A stretch of DNA of 38,247 bases from Candidatus Mediterraneibacter faecavium (GTDB lineage Bacteria; Bacillota; Clostridia; Lachnospirales; Lachnospiraceae). Each line of letters opens with the position of its first letter. The first letter of the stretch is position 1. This document shows, one piece after another, positions 28,187-35,972 of the stretch. The notes under the pieces are model-generated. The model ran no database searches, was not told where the DNA came from, and worked only from the letters and a program-made list of their open reading frames with translations. Both the position numbers and the translations under genes were made by a program. The stretch lies in the NCBI GenBank assembly GCA_019119995.1, contig DWVY01000030.1:1-38247 (forward strand), written 5' to 3'.

Positions 28187-29761
28187 ATGATGAAGAATAT
28201 AATAGAACAGACGGAATTATTTATCAGAAAGCACGGTATGATCAAAGAAGGAGATACCGTGATCGCAGGCGTATCGGGAGGAGCGGATTCGGTATGCCTG
28301 CTTTTTGTACTCTGGGCTCTGCAGAAAAAGCTGGGGTTTGAGATAAAGGCGTGTCATGTCAATCACGGCATCAGAGGAGAGGCGGCGGACGCGGACGAGG
28401 CTTATGTGAAAGAGCTGTGCGGGCACTTAAGAGTACCGTGCCGTTTTTTTCATGAAAATGTGGAATGGATCGCCAAAAAAAGGAAACAATCTCCAGAGGA
28501 GGCGGGGCGTATGGTCCGGCGGGAGGCGTTTGAGACAATGTGCAGGGAAGACGGAGGCACAAAGATCGCGACCGCCCACCACAGAGATGATAATGCGGAG
28601 ACTGTCCTCCTTAATATCGCCCGGGGGACCGGCCTGAAAGGACTGTGCGGGATCCGCCCTGTTTATGGCAGATGGATCCGTCCGCTCCTCGGGCTTGACA
28701 GAGGACAGATTGAAGATTTCCTGGCGGCGCAGGGAATCACATGGTGCACGGATGCGACCAATGAGGAAGATGCTTATACGAGAAACCGCATCCGCCACAA
28801 TATCCTGCCGGCGCTTAAGGACCAGGTCAATGAAGGAGTGGTCCGGCATCTGGAAGAACTTTCCGTGCAGGCGCAGGAAATGTGGGAGTATCTGGAAAAA
28901 GGGACGGAAGCAGCGTGGGAGCGGTGCGTGGAAATACCGGAGCAGGAAGAGCAGAAAGAAAAGAGCCGGACGCCGGAGCATGTGCGCGGCAGAGGAGACT
29001 GCGTGCACGGCGGAGGCGACTGCACGCACGGTAGTGGCGACGGCATGCGCGGCAGATACGAAAGCGTGCATATAGACGGCGCACGTCTGAAAGAGGAGAT
29101 GCCGGCGGTGCAGAAGATGCTCGTAAAAGAATGCCTTGTATCTGTCCGCGGGAGCGAGAAAGATATCGGAGCCGTACATTTGCACGCGGTTATGGAACTG
29201 TTTGACAGGCAGTGCGGCAGAACGCTGGATCTGCCGGGAAATGTGACCGCAGAGCGCACGTACCGGGGAGTTGTGATCGGCAGGAAACCGGAACAGAGGC
29301 ATACAGCGGCTCCGGAGGATGAGATCCGGCTCAATATCCCCGGAATAACCGTGCTGCCTGACGGGAGCCGTGAAGTAAGATGCAGGTTCGTGGACATTTC
29401 CGAGGCGGGAAAAGCAAAAGAGATACCGCAAAAAAGCTACACGAAATGGATCGACTATGATATAATTAAATATGGTCTTTCTGTGAGGACACGGCAGAGC
29501 GGGGACTATCTGGAAGTGGATGGCAGGGGAAGCCGCCAGAAGCTGAAAGCATGGTTTATCAACGAGAAGATCCCGCGCAGGCTCAGGGATGAGATGATTC
29601 TTGTCGCGGACGGACATCATATCGTCTGGATCCCGGGATGGAGGATGAGCCGTGGCTGTCAGATCAGTAACAGGACAGAGAAGATTCTTGAGATAAAGAT
29701 AACGGAGGATAAGAGAGATGTCAGAGACGATCAGAGTGCTGGTTCCGGAAGAAAAGGTTGA
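28187..29761 (+). CDS. tilS: tRNA(Ile)-lysidine synthase
   Basis: 524 residues. The ATP-binding PP-loop SGGADS lies at 30-35, followed by HVNHGIRGEAADADE, ATAHHRDDNAETVLLN and TDATNEEDAYTRNRIRHNILP. These are all diagnostic of TilS, which modifies C34 of the tRNA-Ile CAU anticodon so that it reads AUA. The C-terminal domain ends in LKAWFINEKIPRRLRDEMILVADG and VWIPGWRMSRGCQI. A Gly/His/Cys-rich insertion (about 260-292) with a near-18-bp repeat lies between the two halves. The start may be at 28187 or 28190 (double ATG). The 3' end overlaps hpt by 44 bp in another frame. Confidence 0.95.
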   Translation: MMKNIIEQTELFIRKHGMIKEGDTVIAGVSGGADSVCLLFVLWALQKKLGFEIKACHVNHGIRGEAADADEAYVKELCGHLRVPCRFFHENVEWIAKKRKQSPEEAGRMVRREAFETMCREDGGTKIATAHHRDDNAETVLLNIARGTGLKGLCGIRPVYGRWIRPLLGLDRGQIEDFLAAQGITWCTDATNEEDAYTRNRIRHNILPALKDQVNEGVVRHLEELSVQAQEMWEYLEKGTEAAWERCVEIPEQEEQKEKSRTPEHVRGRGDCVHGGGDCTHGSGDGMRGRYESVHIDGARLKEEMPAVQKMLVKECLVSVRGSEKDIGAVHLHAVMELFDRQCGRTLDLPGNVTAERTYRGVVIGRKPEQRHTAAPEDEIRLNIPGITVLPDGSREVRCRFVDISEAGKAKEIPQKSYTKWIDYDIIKYGLSVRTRQSGDYLEVDGRGSRQKLKAWFINEKIPRRLRDEMILVADGHHIVWIPGWRMSRGCQISNRTEKILEIKITEDKRDVRDDQSAGSGRKG

Positions 29762-30257
29762 TGAGAGGATCAGGGAGCTGGGGAAACAGATCAGTGAGGA
29801 TTACGCAGGGAAACAGATCCATCTGATCTGTGTGTTAAAAGGCGGCGTATTCTTTATGTGCGAGCTGGCGAAGCGCATCAGCGTGCCGGTATCCATGGAC
29901 TTTATGTGCGTGGGAAGCTACGGGGACGGGACCGCATCCAGCGGCGTGGTGCGCATTGCAAAAGACCTTGATGAATCCATCGAGAATAAAGAAGTGCTCA
30001 TTGTAGAGGATATCATTGATTCGGGCAATACACTGTATTACCTGATCGACGTGCTGAAAAAGAGAAATCCGGCAAGCATGAGACTGTGCACGCTTCTGGA
30101 CAAACCGGACAGAAGGGTCAAAGACGTGAAAGTCGATTACTGCGGATTTGAGATCCCGGATGAATTTGTAGTGGGATATGGGCTTGATTATGCCCAGAAA
30201 TACAGAAATCTTCCTTACATCGGCGTGGTGGAAGGACTGGAACAGGAAGGAGTATAA
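29718..30257 (+). CDS. hpt: Hypoxanthine phosphoribosyltransferase
   Basis: 179 residues. The PRPP-binding motif VEDIIDSGNTL lies near 96-106, LKGGVFFMCELAKRI is near the N-terminus, and YCGFEIPDEFVVGYGLDYAQKYRNLPYIGV carries the base-binding C-terminal residues (F-V-V-G-Y-G-L-D-Y). It salvages hypoxanthine, and usually guanine, with PRPP. GGAGGATAAGAGAG upstream decides the start, which lies 44 bp inside tilS. It is followed three bases later by ftsH. Confidence 0.96.
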   Translation: MSETIRVLVPEEKVDERIRELGKQISEDYAGKQIHLICVLKGGVFFMCELAKRISVPVSMDFMCVGSYGDGTASSGVVRIAKDLDESIENKEVLIVEDIIDSGNTLYYLIDVLKKRNPASMRLCTLLDKPDRRVKDVKVDYCGFEIPDEFVVGYGLDYAQKYRNLPYIGVVEGLEQEGV

Positions 30258-30260
30258 GAC

Positions 30261-32102
30261 TTGGACAATAACAGGAAATACAGGAGCGTCAGCGGCTCCA
30301 CGATACTGATGTTCATCGTGATCGTGGTAGCGGCGCTCTGGATGGCAAGCCGGATGCAGATACACCGGCAGGAGATGACATATACGGATTTTGTCACCCA
30401 GGTGCAGAACGAAAATGTGACGGATGTATATATCGATCAGAACAGCGCCGTGCCTACCGGTACGGTGTCCTTTATGCTGAAAGACGAGAACGAGGCAAGG
30501 TCTGTCAATGTCTCAAATGTGGAGGATGTGGAAGACCTGCTCGATGAAAACGGCGTGGTATACGGTCTGTCAGCCGTGCCGGAGGAGTCGGTGTTTACGA
30601 CAGTACTGCTCCCGCTGCTGATCACGCTGGCCGCGGTGCTGCTGCTCTTCTATCTGATGAACCGGCAGGGCGGCGGAGCCAATGCCAAGGCGATGAACTT
30701 TGGGAAGAGCCGTGCCCGGATGACGAACCAGAACGAGATCAAGGTGACGTTCGCGGACGTGGCAGGGCTGCAGGAAGAAAAAGAAGAGCTTGAGGAGATC
30801 GTAGATTTCCTGAAAGCTCCGAAGAAATACGTACAGGTCGGCGCAAGGATCCCGAAAGGAGTCCTTCTCGAGGGACCTCCGGGAACCGGTAAGACACTGC
30901 TGGCAAAGGCAGTCGCAGGAGAGGCGGGAGTTCCGTTCTTCAGTATCTCGGGGTCGGACTTTGTAGAGATGTTCGTCGGCGTTGGAGCATCCCGTGTGCG
31001 CGATCTGTTCCAGGATGCGAAGAAGAACGCACCGTGCATCGTATTTATCGACGAGATCGACGCCGTTGCAAGACGGCGCGGAAGCGGTCTGGGCGGCGGA
31101 CACGATGAGAGAGAACAGACCCTGAACCAGCTCCTGGTGGAGATGGACGGATTTGGCGTAAATGAGGGCATCATCGTCATGGCGGCGACAAACCGCAAGG
31201 ATATCCTCGACCCGGCGATCTTAAGACCGGGACGCTTTGACCGCAATGTTATCGTAGGACGGCCGGATGTGGGAGGACGTGAGGAAATCCTCAAAGTCCA
31301 TGCAAAGAATAAACCTCTGGGAGAAGATGTGGATCTGAAGCAGATCGCCCAGACGACGGCAGGATTTACAGGAGCTGACCTGGAAAATCTGTTAAATGAA
31401 GCGGCGATCCTCGCAGCGAAGGACAACCGCGTATATATCCGGCAGCAGGATATCCGACACGCGTTTGTAAAGGTCGGCATCGGCGCGGAGAAGAAGAGCC
31501 GGATCGTGTCTGAGAAAGAAAAGCGCATTACAGCTTACCATGAGGCGGGACACGCGATCCTGTTCCATGTACTTCCGGACGTGGGGCCTGTATACAGTGT
31601 ATCGATCATTCCGACAGGCGGTGCAGGCGGCTATACGATGCCTCTGCCGGAACGCGACGACATGTTCAATACAAAGGGGCATATGCTCCAGGAGATCACC
31701 GTAGCTCTTGGCGGCCGTGTGGCTGAAGAAGAGATATTCGACGATATCACGACGGGAGCGTCCCAGGATATCAAACAGGCGACGGCGATCGCCAAATCTA
31801 TGATCACTAAGTTCGGTATGTCCGAAAGACTCGGACTGATCAACTATGACAACGACAGTGACGAAGTATTTATCGGACGTGATTTCGGACATACATCGCG
31901 GGGCTATGGCGAGAAGATCGCGGGAACGATAGATGAAGAAGTAAAGAGGATCATTGACGAGTGCTATCTGAAAGCGCGTGCGGTCATTCAGGAACATCAC
32001 GATGTGCTTGACGCGTGTGCCAAACTTCTGCTCGAGAAAGAGAAGATCACGAGAGCTGAGTTTGAAGCTTTATTTGAGGACAGCGAAAAAGAGGAGGCCT
32101 GA
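30261..32102 (+). CDS. ftsH: ATP-dependent zinc metalloprotease FtsH
   Basis: 613 residues. Translation starts at a TTG (30261-30263) with AGGAAGGAGT eight bases upstream; the stop of hpt is three bases before. Membrane helix 1 is at 13-30, an extracytoplasmic loop follows, and helix 2 is at 112-132. The AAA+ core has Walker A GPPGTGKT (205-212), Walker [10 protein letters not shown] (259-267) and the second region of homology [15 protein letters not shown]. The protease site is H427-E428-A-G-H431. FtsH degrades membrane and regulatory proteins. The order tilS-hpt-ftsH is conserved in Firmicutes. Confidence 0.97.
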   Translation: MDNNRKYRSVSGSTILMFIVIVVAALWMASRMQIHRQEMTYTDFVTQVQNENVTDVYIDQNSAVPTGTVSFMLKDENEARSVNVSNVEDVEDLLDENGVVYGLSAVPEESVFTTVLLPLLITLAAVLLLFYLMNRQGGGANAKAMNFGKSRARMTNQNEIKVTFADVAGLQEEKEELEEIVDFLKAPKKYVQVGARIPKGVLLEGPPGTGKTLLAKAVAGEAGVPFFSISGSDFVEMFVGVGASRVRDLFQDAKKNAPCIVFIDEIDAVARRRGSGLGGGHDEREQTLNQLLVEMDGFGVNEGIIVMAATNRKDILDPAILRPGRFDRNVIVGRPDVGGREEILKVHAKNKPLGEDVDLKQIAQTTAGFTGADLENLLNEAAILAAKDNRVYIRQQDIRHAFVKVGIGAEKKSRIVSEKEKRITAYHEAGHAILFHVLPDVGPVYSVSIIPTGGAGGYTMPLPERDDMFNTKGHMLQEITVALGGRVAEEEIFDDITTGASQDIKQATAIAKSMITKFGMSERLGLINYDNDSDEVFIGRDFGHTSRGYGEKIAGTIDEEVKRIIDECYLKARAVIQEHHDVLDACAKLLLEKEKITRAEFEALFEDSEKEEA

Positions 32103-32106
32103 TGTT

Positions 32107-34158
32107 ATGAACAGAGAAGCGCTGTTCTGTGACGGTACGCAGGATTATGTGATCCCTGCGGAACCGGAAGCAAATGAGAAGATCACACTACGTTTCCGTA
32201 CAGCACATAATGATGTGGAAGAAGTAAGTCTTCTGACCGGCGACCGCAGCTATTCCATGTGGAAGATCTCGGCAGGAGATGAGTTTGACTTCTATGAGAT
32301 CGAATGGCAGTTGGGAGAAGAGCCGTTTCACTATTCATTTGAGATAAAGAGCGGTGAACAGATCTGGTTCTATAACCGCTATGGTGTATCGGATCACAGA
32401 GAAGACTATTATGCCTACACGATCGTGCCGGGATTCAAGACGCCTGAGTGGGCGAAAGGCGCGGTCATGTACCAGATCTTTGTGGATCGCTTCTGCAACG
32501 GCGATCCGACAAATGACGTGGAGGATAACGAATATATCTATATCGGGGCGCCGAGTAAGAAAGTAAAGGACTGGAACCAGGTGCCGGAGGCGCTTGATAT
32601 CCGGAACTTCTACGGCGGAGACCTGCAGGGGGTGCTGGATAAGCTGGATTACCTGCAGGATCTGGGGATTGAAGTGATTTACTTCAACCCGCTGTTTGTA
32701 TCTCCGTCCAACCACAAATATGATATCCAGGATTATGACTATATAGATCCTCATTACGGGAAGATCGTAGAGGACGGGGGCGAGCCGCTGCCTGAAGGGG
32801 CCCAGGACAATATCCATGCCACAAAGTATCAGAAGAGAGTGGGAGATATCCGCAATCTGGAAGCCAGCAACGAGCTGTTCGCAAGGCTGGTGGATGAAAT
32901 GCACAAACGCGGGATGCGCGTGATCCTGGACGGAGTGTTCAACCACTGTGGGTCATTTAATAAATGGCTGGACCGGGAGCGGATCTATGAGCCGCAGCCG
33001 GAGTATCCGAAAGGAGCTTATGTTAGCGCGGACAGCCCGTACCGGGAATTTTTCCATTTCCATGATGACAGGGAAGAGGCGTGGCCGTATAACGGAAGTT
33101 ATGAGGGATGGTGGGGACATGATACTCTGCCGAAACTGGCGTATGAGGATTCACCGGAACTTGAGCAATATATCATGGACATAGGAAAGAAATGGGTTTC
33201 TCCACCGTATAATGTAGACGGCTGGCGCCTTGATGTGGCGGCGGATCTGGGCTGCAGCAATGAATATAACCATATGTTCTGGAAACGCTTCAGAAAAGAA
33301 GTAAAAGGGGCGAATCCGGATGCGTTGATCCTCGCAGAGCACTATGGAGATCCGATCGAGTGGCTCCAGGGCGATGAATGGGACAGCGTGATGAATTACG
33401 ACGCATTCATGGAACCGCTGACCTGGTTCCTCACGGGCATGGAGAAGCACAGTGATGAGAGGCGTACCGATCTGTGGGGCAATCCGGATAACTTTGTGGG
33501 AGCGATGCGCCACTTTATGGCCAGTATGCTCACGCCGTCGCTCCAGGTGGCGATGAACGAGCTGTCCAACCATGATCATTCAAGATTCCTGACGCGGACG
33601 AACCATATCGTCGGCCGTGCGGAACATGTGGGAGCTAAGGCGGCGGAGGAAGGGATCAACCGGGCGGTCATGCGGGAAGCTGTCACGGTCCAGATGACGT
33701 GGGTGGGAGCGCCTACGATCTACTATGGAGATGAGGTCGGGCTGTGCGGCTTTACAGATCCGGATAACAGGCGGACCTATCCGTGGGGCCAGGAGGACAA
33801 AGAGCTCCTGGAGTTCCACAAAGAGATGATAAGGATACATAAAGAGGAAAAACCTTTGAGAAAAGGTTCGATCAAACTCCTTCATGCGGATCATAACGTA
33901 CTGGCATACGCAAGATTCCAGGAGGACGAACAGATCGTCGTCGTGCTCAACAACAGCAAGGAACTAAAGCAGATCACAGTGCCGGTGTGGCTGTCGGGAG
34001 TACACAAAGAAGGCAGGATGAAGCGCCTGATCTACACATATGAAGAAGGATATACGACGTCTTACGACGAGTATATCGTGGAAAACGGTGAGATCGTGCT
34101 CAATATGGGGCGGCACTCGGCGGCAGTGCTGAAACCTGTGAGACCGGCGTGGTTCTAA
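32107..34158 (+). CDS. GH13 alpha-amylase family glycosidase (neopullulanase/cyclomaltodextrinase-like)
   Basis: 683 residues from ATG 32107, chosen for GAGGAGG upstream; the frame is open to 31978 inside ftsH. An N-terminal CBM34-like beta domain (about 1-115) precedes the catalytic barrel, which starts GAVMYQIFVDRFCNGDP. The four GH13 regions are DGVFNHCG, VDGWRLDVAAD (nucleophile D376), ILAEHYG (acid/base E411) and SNHDHSRF (D490). Together with the CBM34 domain this points to the neopullulanase/cyclomaltodextrinase group, which act on alpha-1,4-glucans, pullulan or cyclodextrins. There is no signal peptide, so the substrate would be taken up first. It follows ftsH by four bases. Confidence 0.9.
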   Translation: MNREALFCDGTQDYVIPAEPEANEKITLRFRTAHNDVEEVSLLTGDRSYSMWKISAGDEFDFYEIEWQLGEEPFHYSFEIKSGEQIWFYNRYGVSDHREDYYAYTIVPGFKTPEWAKGAVMYQIFVDRFCNGDPTNDVEDNEYIYIGAPSKKVKDWNQVPEALDIRNFYGGDLQGVLDKLDYLQDLGIEVIYFNPLFVSPSNHKYDIQDYDYIDPHYGKIVEDGGEPLPEGAQDNIHATKYQKRVGDIRNLEASNELFARLVDEMHKRGMRVILDGVFNHCGSFNKWLDRERIYEPQPEYPKGAYVSADSPYREFFHFHDDREEAWPYNGSYEGWWGHDTLPKLAYEDSPELEQYIMDIGKKWVSPPYNVDGWRLDVAADLGCSNEYNHMFWKRFRKEVKGANPDALILAEHYGDPIEWLQGDEWDSVMNYDAFMEPLTWFLTGMEKHSDERRTDLWGNPDNFVGAMRHFMASMLTPSLQVAMNELSNHDHSRFLTRTNHIVGRAEHVGAKAAEEGINRAVMREAVTVQMTWVGAPTIYYGDEVGLCGFTDPDNRRTYPWGQEDKELLEFHKEMIRIHKEEKPLRKGSIKLLHADHNVLAYARFQEDEQIVVVLNNSKELKQITVPVWLSGVHKEGRMKRLIYTYEEGYTTSYDEYIVENGEIVLNMGRHSAAVLKPVRPAWF

Positions 34159-34182
34159 AGGAAAAAATATTGATTTCAGGGA

Positions 34183-34222
34183 AGTCGGAGCTTCGGCATT
34201 TTGCTGACAGCTCCGGCTTTTT
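34183..34222 (+). terminator. Terminator of the ftsH-amylase operon
   Basis: AGTCGGAGCT (34183-34192) pairs with AGCTCCGGCT (34209-34218) with one G-T pair, followed by TTTTT. It closes the tilS-hpt-ftsH-amylase unit. Confidence 0.8.
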
Positions 34223-34398
34223 CATGATATGTACGGCAGGCAGATGCCGTGTCTGCCTGAGAAGCTGTTTGCACAATATGGACTGGTTAAATACAGAATA
34301 ACTGGATGTTTCGGAATATCCAGATGCGTGATATCATTGAGCGCAGATGAAAATAGAGAAAGTAGAAAACAGAAAACAGAGAAAGCAGGAAGAAAGAT

Positions 34399-35274
34399 AT
34401 GACAAAGAAGATAGCAGTGATCAATGATCTGTCCGGTTTCGGAAAATGTTCCCTCACAGCGGCTATTTCGGTGATCGCCGCAATGGGAGTCCAACCATGT
34501 CCGCTCCCGACGGCGGTCTTAAGTGCACAGACCGGATACCCGAGTTATTACAGTGATGACTATACAGACAGGATGGAGTCCATATACAAAGAGTGGGAAA
34601 AGATGCAGGTGCATTTCGACGGCATTTATACCGGATTTATGTCAGGGGAGCATCAGATCAGGAAAGTGCTCGGCTTTCTGGATATATTTTATAAGAAGGA
34701 TACATTCCTTCTGGTAGATCCGATCATGGGAGATAACGGGAACCGTTTCCCGATCTTTACATCTGAGCTGGTGGCCGAGATGCGCTCCCTCGTTTCCCGG
34801 GCGGATATCATTACCCCGAATCTGACGGAATTATGCCTTCTGACAGGTACAGACTACGAGATGATAAAGGTGATGACAGAGGAAAAACATCTGGTCACTG
34901 CGGCGGAACAGATGGCGGGAAACCTGATGGCAGAGGGGACAAAAGAGGTGCTTGTCACAGGGATCCGTTTCTCTGACAAGGAGAGCGGACAGGAGATGAT
35001 GGGCAATCTGGCAGTGACAAAAGAAGGCGTTTCATTCGCTGCATTTCCGTTTATCGGGGAGAGCTTTTCCGGGACAGGGGATCTGTTCGCTTCGGTGGTC
35101 GCAGGCGGGAGAGCGCGCGGGGACAGCCTGGAGGAAGCGATGAAACTGGCAGGGGAGATGATCGAGCGGGCGATCCGGGATTCTGTAAAGGAGCATGTGC
35201 CGAGAAACGACGGTGTGGATTACGAACAGTATCTGTGGATGCTGGGGGAGAAGAACAGATTGAAAAAAGAATAG
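34399..35274 (+). CDS. Pyridoxal/pyridoxamine kinase (PdxK/PdxY family)
   Basis: 291 residues of the ribokinase-like fold. The start VINDLSGFGKCSLTAAISVIAAMGVQPCPLPTA and LSAQTGYPSYY carry the S-x-x-G-x-G substrate residues. LLVDPIMGDNGNRF has the D-P-V/I-M-G-D nucleotide motif, and FSGTGDLFASVVAGG carries the GTGD catalytic Asp. It phosphorylates vitamin B6 vitamers to feed PLP synthesis. AGGAAG upstream is the ribosome binding site. Its last codons are part of a 16-bp tandem duplication. Confidence 0.88.
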   Translation: MTKKIAVINDLSGFGKCSLTAAISVIAAMGVQPCPLPTAVLSAQTGYPSYYSDDYTDRMESIYKEWEKMQVHFDGIYTGFMSGEHQIRKVLGFLDIFYKKDTFLLVDPIMGDNGNRFPIFTSELVAEMRSLVSRADIITPNLTELCLLTGTDYEMIKVMTEEKHLVTAAEQMAGNLMAEGTKEVLVTGIRFSDKESGQEMMGNLAVTKEGVSFAAFPFIGESFSGTGDLFASVVAGGRARGDSLEEAMKLAGEMIERAIRDSVKEHVPRNDGVDYEQYLWMLGEKNRLKKE

Positions 35275-35288
35275 ATTGAAAAAAGAAT
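35257..35288 (+). repeat. 16-bp tandem duplication at the stop codon
   Basis: AGATTGAAAAAAGAAT occurs twice in succession (35257-35272 and 35273-35288). The TAG stop spans the junction. It looks like replication slippage in an A-rich tract. The encoded protein end is unaffected either way. Confidence 0.85.
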
Positions 35289-35388
35289 AGCTTTTGTGCA
35301 ACAGACCACATGTGATCTGACTCTAATATAAAACGGGAAAATACTGTAATAGAAAACAGGAAAATATTGTATGAGAGGAGGGGTGCGG

Positions 35389-35949
35389 ATGAACGGGAAC
35401 GGGAATGAGCCGCAGGAGGAGCTTCAGCTCATAAAGCGGGCGAAAAGGGGAGACGTAAAGGCATTTTCCCAGCTATATGCGGGGATCTATACGGAGCTGT
35501 ATAAATTTGCCCTTTATACGATACGGCACCGGCAGGATGCGGAGGATGCAGTGAGCGAGACGGTAATGACTGCATGGGAGAAGATAAAAGACCTGAGGAA
35601 AGACGAATCTTACAGGAGATGGATGTTTACGATCCTGAATAACCAGTGCAGAAAGATCCTGCGTGAGCAGCGGAAAGTGTCCGCGGTGGCGGACCGCGGC
35701 AAAGAAAGAGAGGATCCTCAGATGGAGAGGAAACTCTGCAGCGAGCCGGATTATGCGGGGCAGCATGATGTGAGGGAAGCGTTCGGCGCACTCGGAGAGG
35801 AAGAACGCATCATCGTGGCATTTTCTGTATTCGGCGGCTATCAGAGTGAAGAGATCGGAAGGATGACGGGATATAATCCGGCAACAGTCCGGTCAAAGAA
35901 AAAGCGTGCACTGGAAAAGATGAGAAAGATCATCGATCCGGAAATATAG
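35389..35949 (+). CDS. ECF-type sigma-70 family RNA polymerase sigma factor
   Basis: 186 residues from ATG 35389 (GAGGAGGGG upstream; the frame also has an ATG at 35371). Region 2 is at about 10-80 (ELQLIKRAKRGDVKAFSQLY and the -10-binding RHRQDAEDAVSETVMTAWEKI). Region 4 is at about 130-185 (ALGEEERIIVAFSVFGGYQSEEIGRMTG, NPATVRSKKKRALEKMRKI, a helix-turn-helix). No region 1 or 3, which is the ECF layout. It is 23 bp upstream of a membrane protein, the usual place for a cognate anti-sigma factor. The gap upstream (35275-35388) has no clear sigma-A promoter, which would fit autoregulation. Confidence 0.92.
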   Translation: MNGNGNEPQEELQLIKRAKRGDVKAFSQLYAGIYTELYKFALYTIRHRQDAEDAVSETVMTAWEKIKDLRKDESYRRWMFTILNNQCRKILREQRKVSAVADRGKEREDPQMERKLCSEPDYAGQHDVREAFGALGEEERIIVAFSVFGGYQSEEIGRMTGYNPATVRSKKKRALEKMRKIIDPEI

Positions 35950-35972
35950 TGTAGATGGAGAGGAGGATGGAT

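Noticed and set aside
28427..29620. A 397-codon minus-strand frame opposite tilS
   Set aside because: It is antisense to a well-supported tilS gene and has no recognisable domain.
32107..34158. Amylase as a secreted enzyme
   Set aside because: The N-terminus (MNREALFCDGTQDY) has no signal peptide or membrane helix, so a cytoplasmic enzyme is more likely.
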